Assembly: GCA_013396655.1 (NCBI GenBank)
Contig: WBMV01001920.1
Span: 790,632-854,631 of the forward strand
DNA length: 64,000 bases
Source of the DNA: Campylorhamphus procurvoides
Lineage: Eukaryota; Chordata; Aves; Passeriformes; Dendrocolaptidae
Direction: 5' to 3'
This document shows positions 62,401-64,000 of this stretch, piece after piece. Numbering within the stretch: the stretch's first letter is position 1; the number at the start of each line of letters is the position of its first letter. A model generated the notes under the pieces. The model saw nothing but the letters and a program-made list of their open reading frames with translations, did not search any database and was not told where the DNA came from. Made by a program: the position numbers and the translations under genes.

Positions 62401-64000
62401 ACAAGTTTTCCTGCATGTGTATTTGCAACTTGTCATCCTCTGTGCTTCTGTGAAGACACAAGGAGAGCTCATCTGCAAGGCTCCCAAGTTACCTCATCAA
62501 AAGTGTGGTGGTTTGTAGCATTGGAGACTTCACCAAGACAGAGAGCTACGATGTCCCTAATGCATCCCACTACCTTTGCTCTGCAGATCTAGGTACATTT
62601 ATGGAGAGCCCACAGATCTCCTTCCCTCTCATGTAGTAGCCAGTTTTTCTGGAAGGCAGCCTGCTGCTATGGCTGACAAATGGAAGTGTGTTCACATGCT
62701 CATGCTGGAGACATGATGTGCTTTCCCTCCATGCTGCTTGTGCTTTTGAGCAAGTGACAACTTATATTAGTATCTCCTTTGACATGCTCATTTAAATGAA
62801 CTTTTTTGTGTTTCTGTACATTGACTTTTTTTTTTTCTCTCAAAGTCCCTTTTTTCTTTATTTTGGAAAAGAAGAATGTTGAGTTTTTTTCTAAGGTGAC
62901 GTTGAATACTTTTCATACTGGGGAAGAAATCGAGGTAAAAACCTCTTGGCAATCAGTTTTTAAGAAATTTGCAATTTATATCCAAACACAAGAAAGACTT
63001 AACAACTGCCTCTCAGGAGTTCACAAAGTAAGTGACAAGGAGGGGGAAAAGAGGGTATATTCCTGTGTGGTCCCCCTGTCAGATAGATGGTGAATAGGCA
63101 TCGCTAGAGATCAGATACCCTAAGCACAGTGTTCAGAGCTGCTGCTACCTACCTGCTCTTCTGGAGAAGAGATGTACTCCTAAGGTTATTTAAAGTGTTC
63201 TTTGTCCTGCTGTGACACTCAGGTAGTTCCCCGCAGTAGCTGGACCTCAGAACCTGCTGCAGTCAGTGTGACTGTGAAATATGGCTCTTACCTGGAAGAC
63301 CATGACCTTTCCCATCCCAACAGCTGTCAGAACCTTGTTGACATATGTCAGGTCAGGATCTGGCAGAGAAAAAAGGGGCTCTCAAAGAGAAAACTGACTC
63401 TTACAAAACATCTCCTTTTGTCTCTGAAATTCAGTGTAACTATCACTTCTCACCTCAACAGACATAATTTATTACAAAAATTTTGTCCTGAAGTATGAGC
63501 TCACATTGTGCAAACAGACAGTTTTAAAAAAACTGTTTGCATGAAATTATTCACCCCAAGTTTGTTGGCTGTGTACCCACCCTGCTGGTTATTCAGATGT
63601 TCTTCACTGCAGTGATTGTTCTGGCTGTGTACTAGTCATCAGCTGTTGCCAGGGTGTCTCATCAGTCACCTGTCTCAGGAGTACAGCTCTTGCTTCCGAG
63701 CAAGCTGAAGCCCACAACATTTTCAATGATGCCCACACAAACATTTTCAGGGTCAATGTGCCTCGAGGAAGAGTGTTTGTGAACTTTCTTTGTCTCCCTC
63801 CAAGGACCTTCCCAAAGGAAAAGACCCTTCCTTTGGTTTTGGTTTTTAGGAGTTTTTTTTAAGGAAAAATATTCTCCATTACACATGAAATGAATGCACT
63901 TGAAGCAAAATTTTCCCATGAAATCTAGTATTTGTTCAGGATCACAGATGCAGGTATTTAAGTACCTAAGGCTACGTAAGAGCACCCAGAGGCACCAACC
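59476..64000. other. Non-coding DNA, nothing specific seen
   Basis: No gene is supported. Homopolymer runs occur at 61,932-61,946 (15 A) and 62,826-62,836 (11 T), and a small imperfect hairpin at about 63,510-63,540. Open frames reach about 108 codons and lack recognisable domains. Confidence 0.5.
61932..61946. repeat. 15-base A homopolymer
   Basis: Fifteen consecutive A bases are followed by ggc. No upstream polyadenylation signal with a recognisable retrocopy body is apparent, so I call it simple sequence and not a retrotransposed tail. Confidence 0.9.

Noticed and set aside
1..64000. Prokaryotic or phage defence system, CRISPR array, operon, or integrated virus
   Set aside because: There are no regularly spaced repeats, no long collinear ORFs with ribosome-binding sites, no LTR pairs, primer-binding sites or viral core-gene motifs. 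CpG scarcity and CR1 relics identify vertebrate DNA.

Overview
The window looks like vertebrate nuclear DNA, most likely from a bird or a close sauropsid relative. No protein-coding gene, structural RNA gene, CRISPR array, operon or prokaryotic system can be supported in it. The reading frames are short (the longest open stretch is about 164 codons), overlap on both strands, carry no recognisable domain and have no consistent exon or splice context. CpG is visibly scarce and I see no CpG island. The few mobile-element traces I can align by eye are old, decayed CR1-type non-LTR retrotransposons, including one 3' end of the avian type, plus remnants that look like MIR/tRNA-derived SINEs. No Alu, L1, B1 or young LTR element is apparent. 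This fits the repeat-poor, CR1-dominated genome of a bird. The species and the neighbouring genes cannot be named from this sequence.

Layout. Positions 1 to about 10,380 are unremarkable non-coding DNA. Positions about 10,380 to 13,050 hold a long, heavily mutated CR1/L3-like ORF2 and 3' tail on the + strand. Positions 13,300 to 14,165 hold fragments resembling old tRNA-derived/MIR-like repeats. A conserved-looking non-coding block lies near 16,290-16,545. A second + strand CR1/L3-like relic spans about 17,320-18,355. From 18.4 to 34.7 kb there is mostly unannotatable DNA with a compact inverted repeat (22,013-22,051), a 28-bp tandem duplication carrying octamer motifs (27,191-27,246), A/C-rich stretches and a polypurine tract. 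A MIR-like remnant lies at 34.73-34.83 kb and an A/C-rich minisatellite at 35.37-35.47 kb.

From about 42 to 59.5 kb, recognisable repeats are few (a MIR-like core near 42.95 kb, a CR1 3' end near 43.9 kb and a (TG)n run at 48.95 kb). Several AT-rich blocks there are dense in homeodomain (TAATTG/TAATTA), POU-like and SOX-like motifs and look like candidate conserved non-coding elements. The simplest reading is intergenic or long-intron DNA, possibly a cis-regulatory landscape around a developmental gene outside the window. That reading is an inference from motif composition and needs a multi-species alignment. I found no convincing undescribed biological system.
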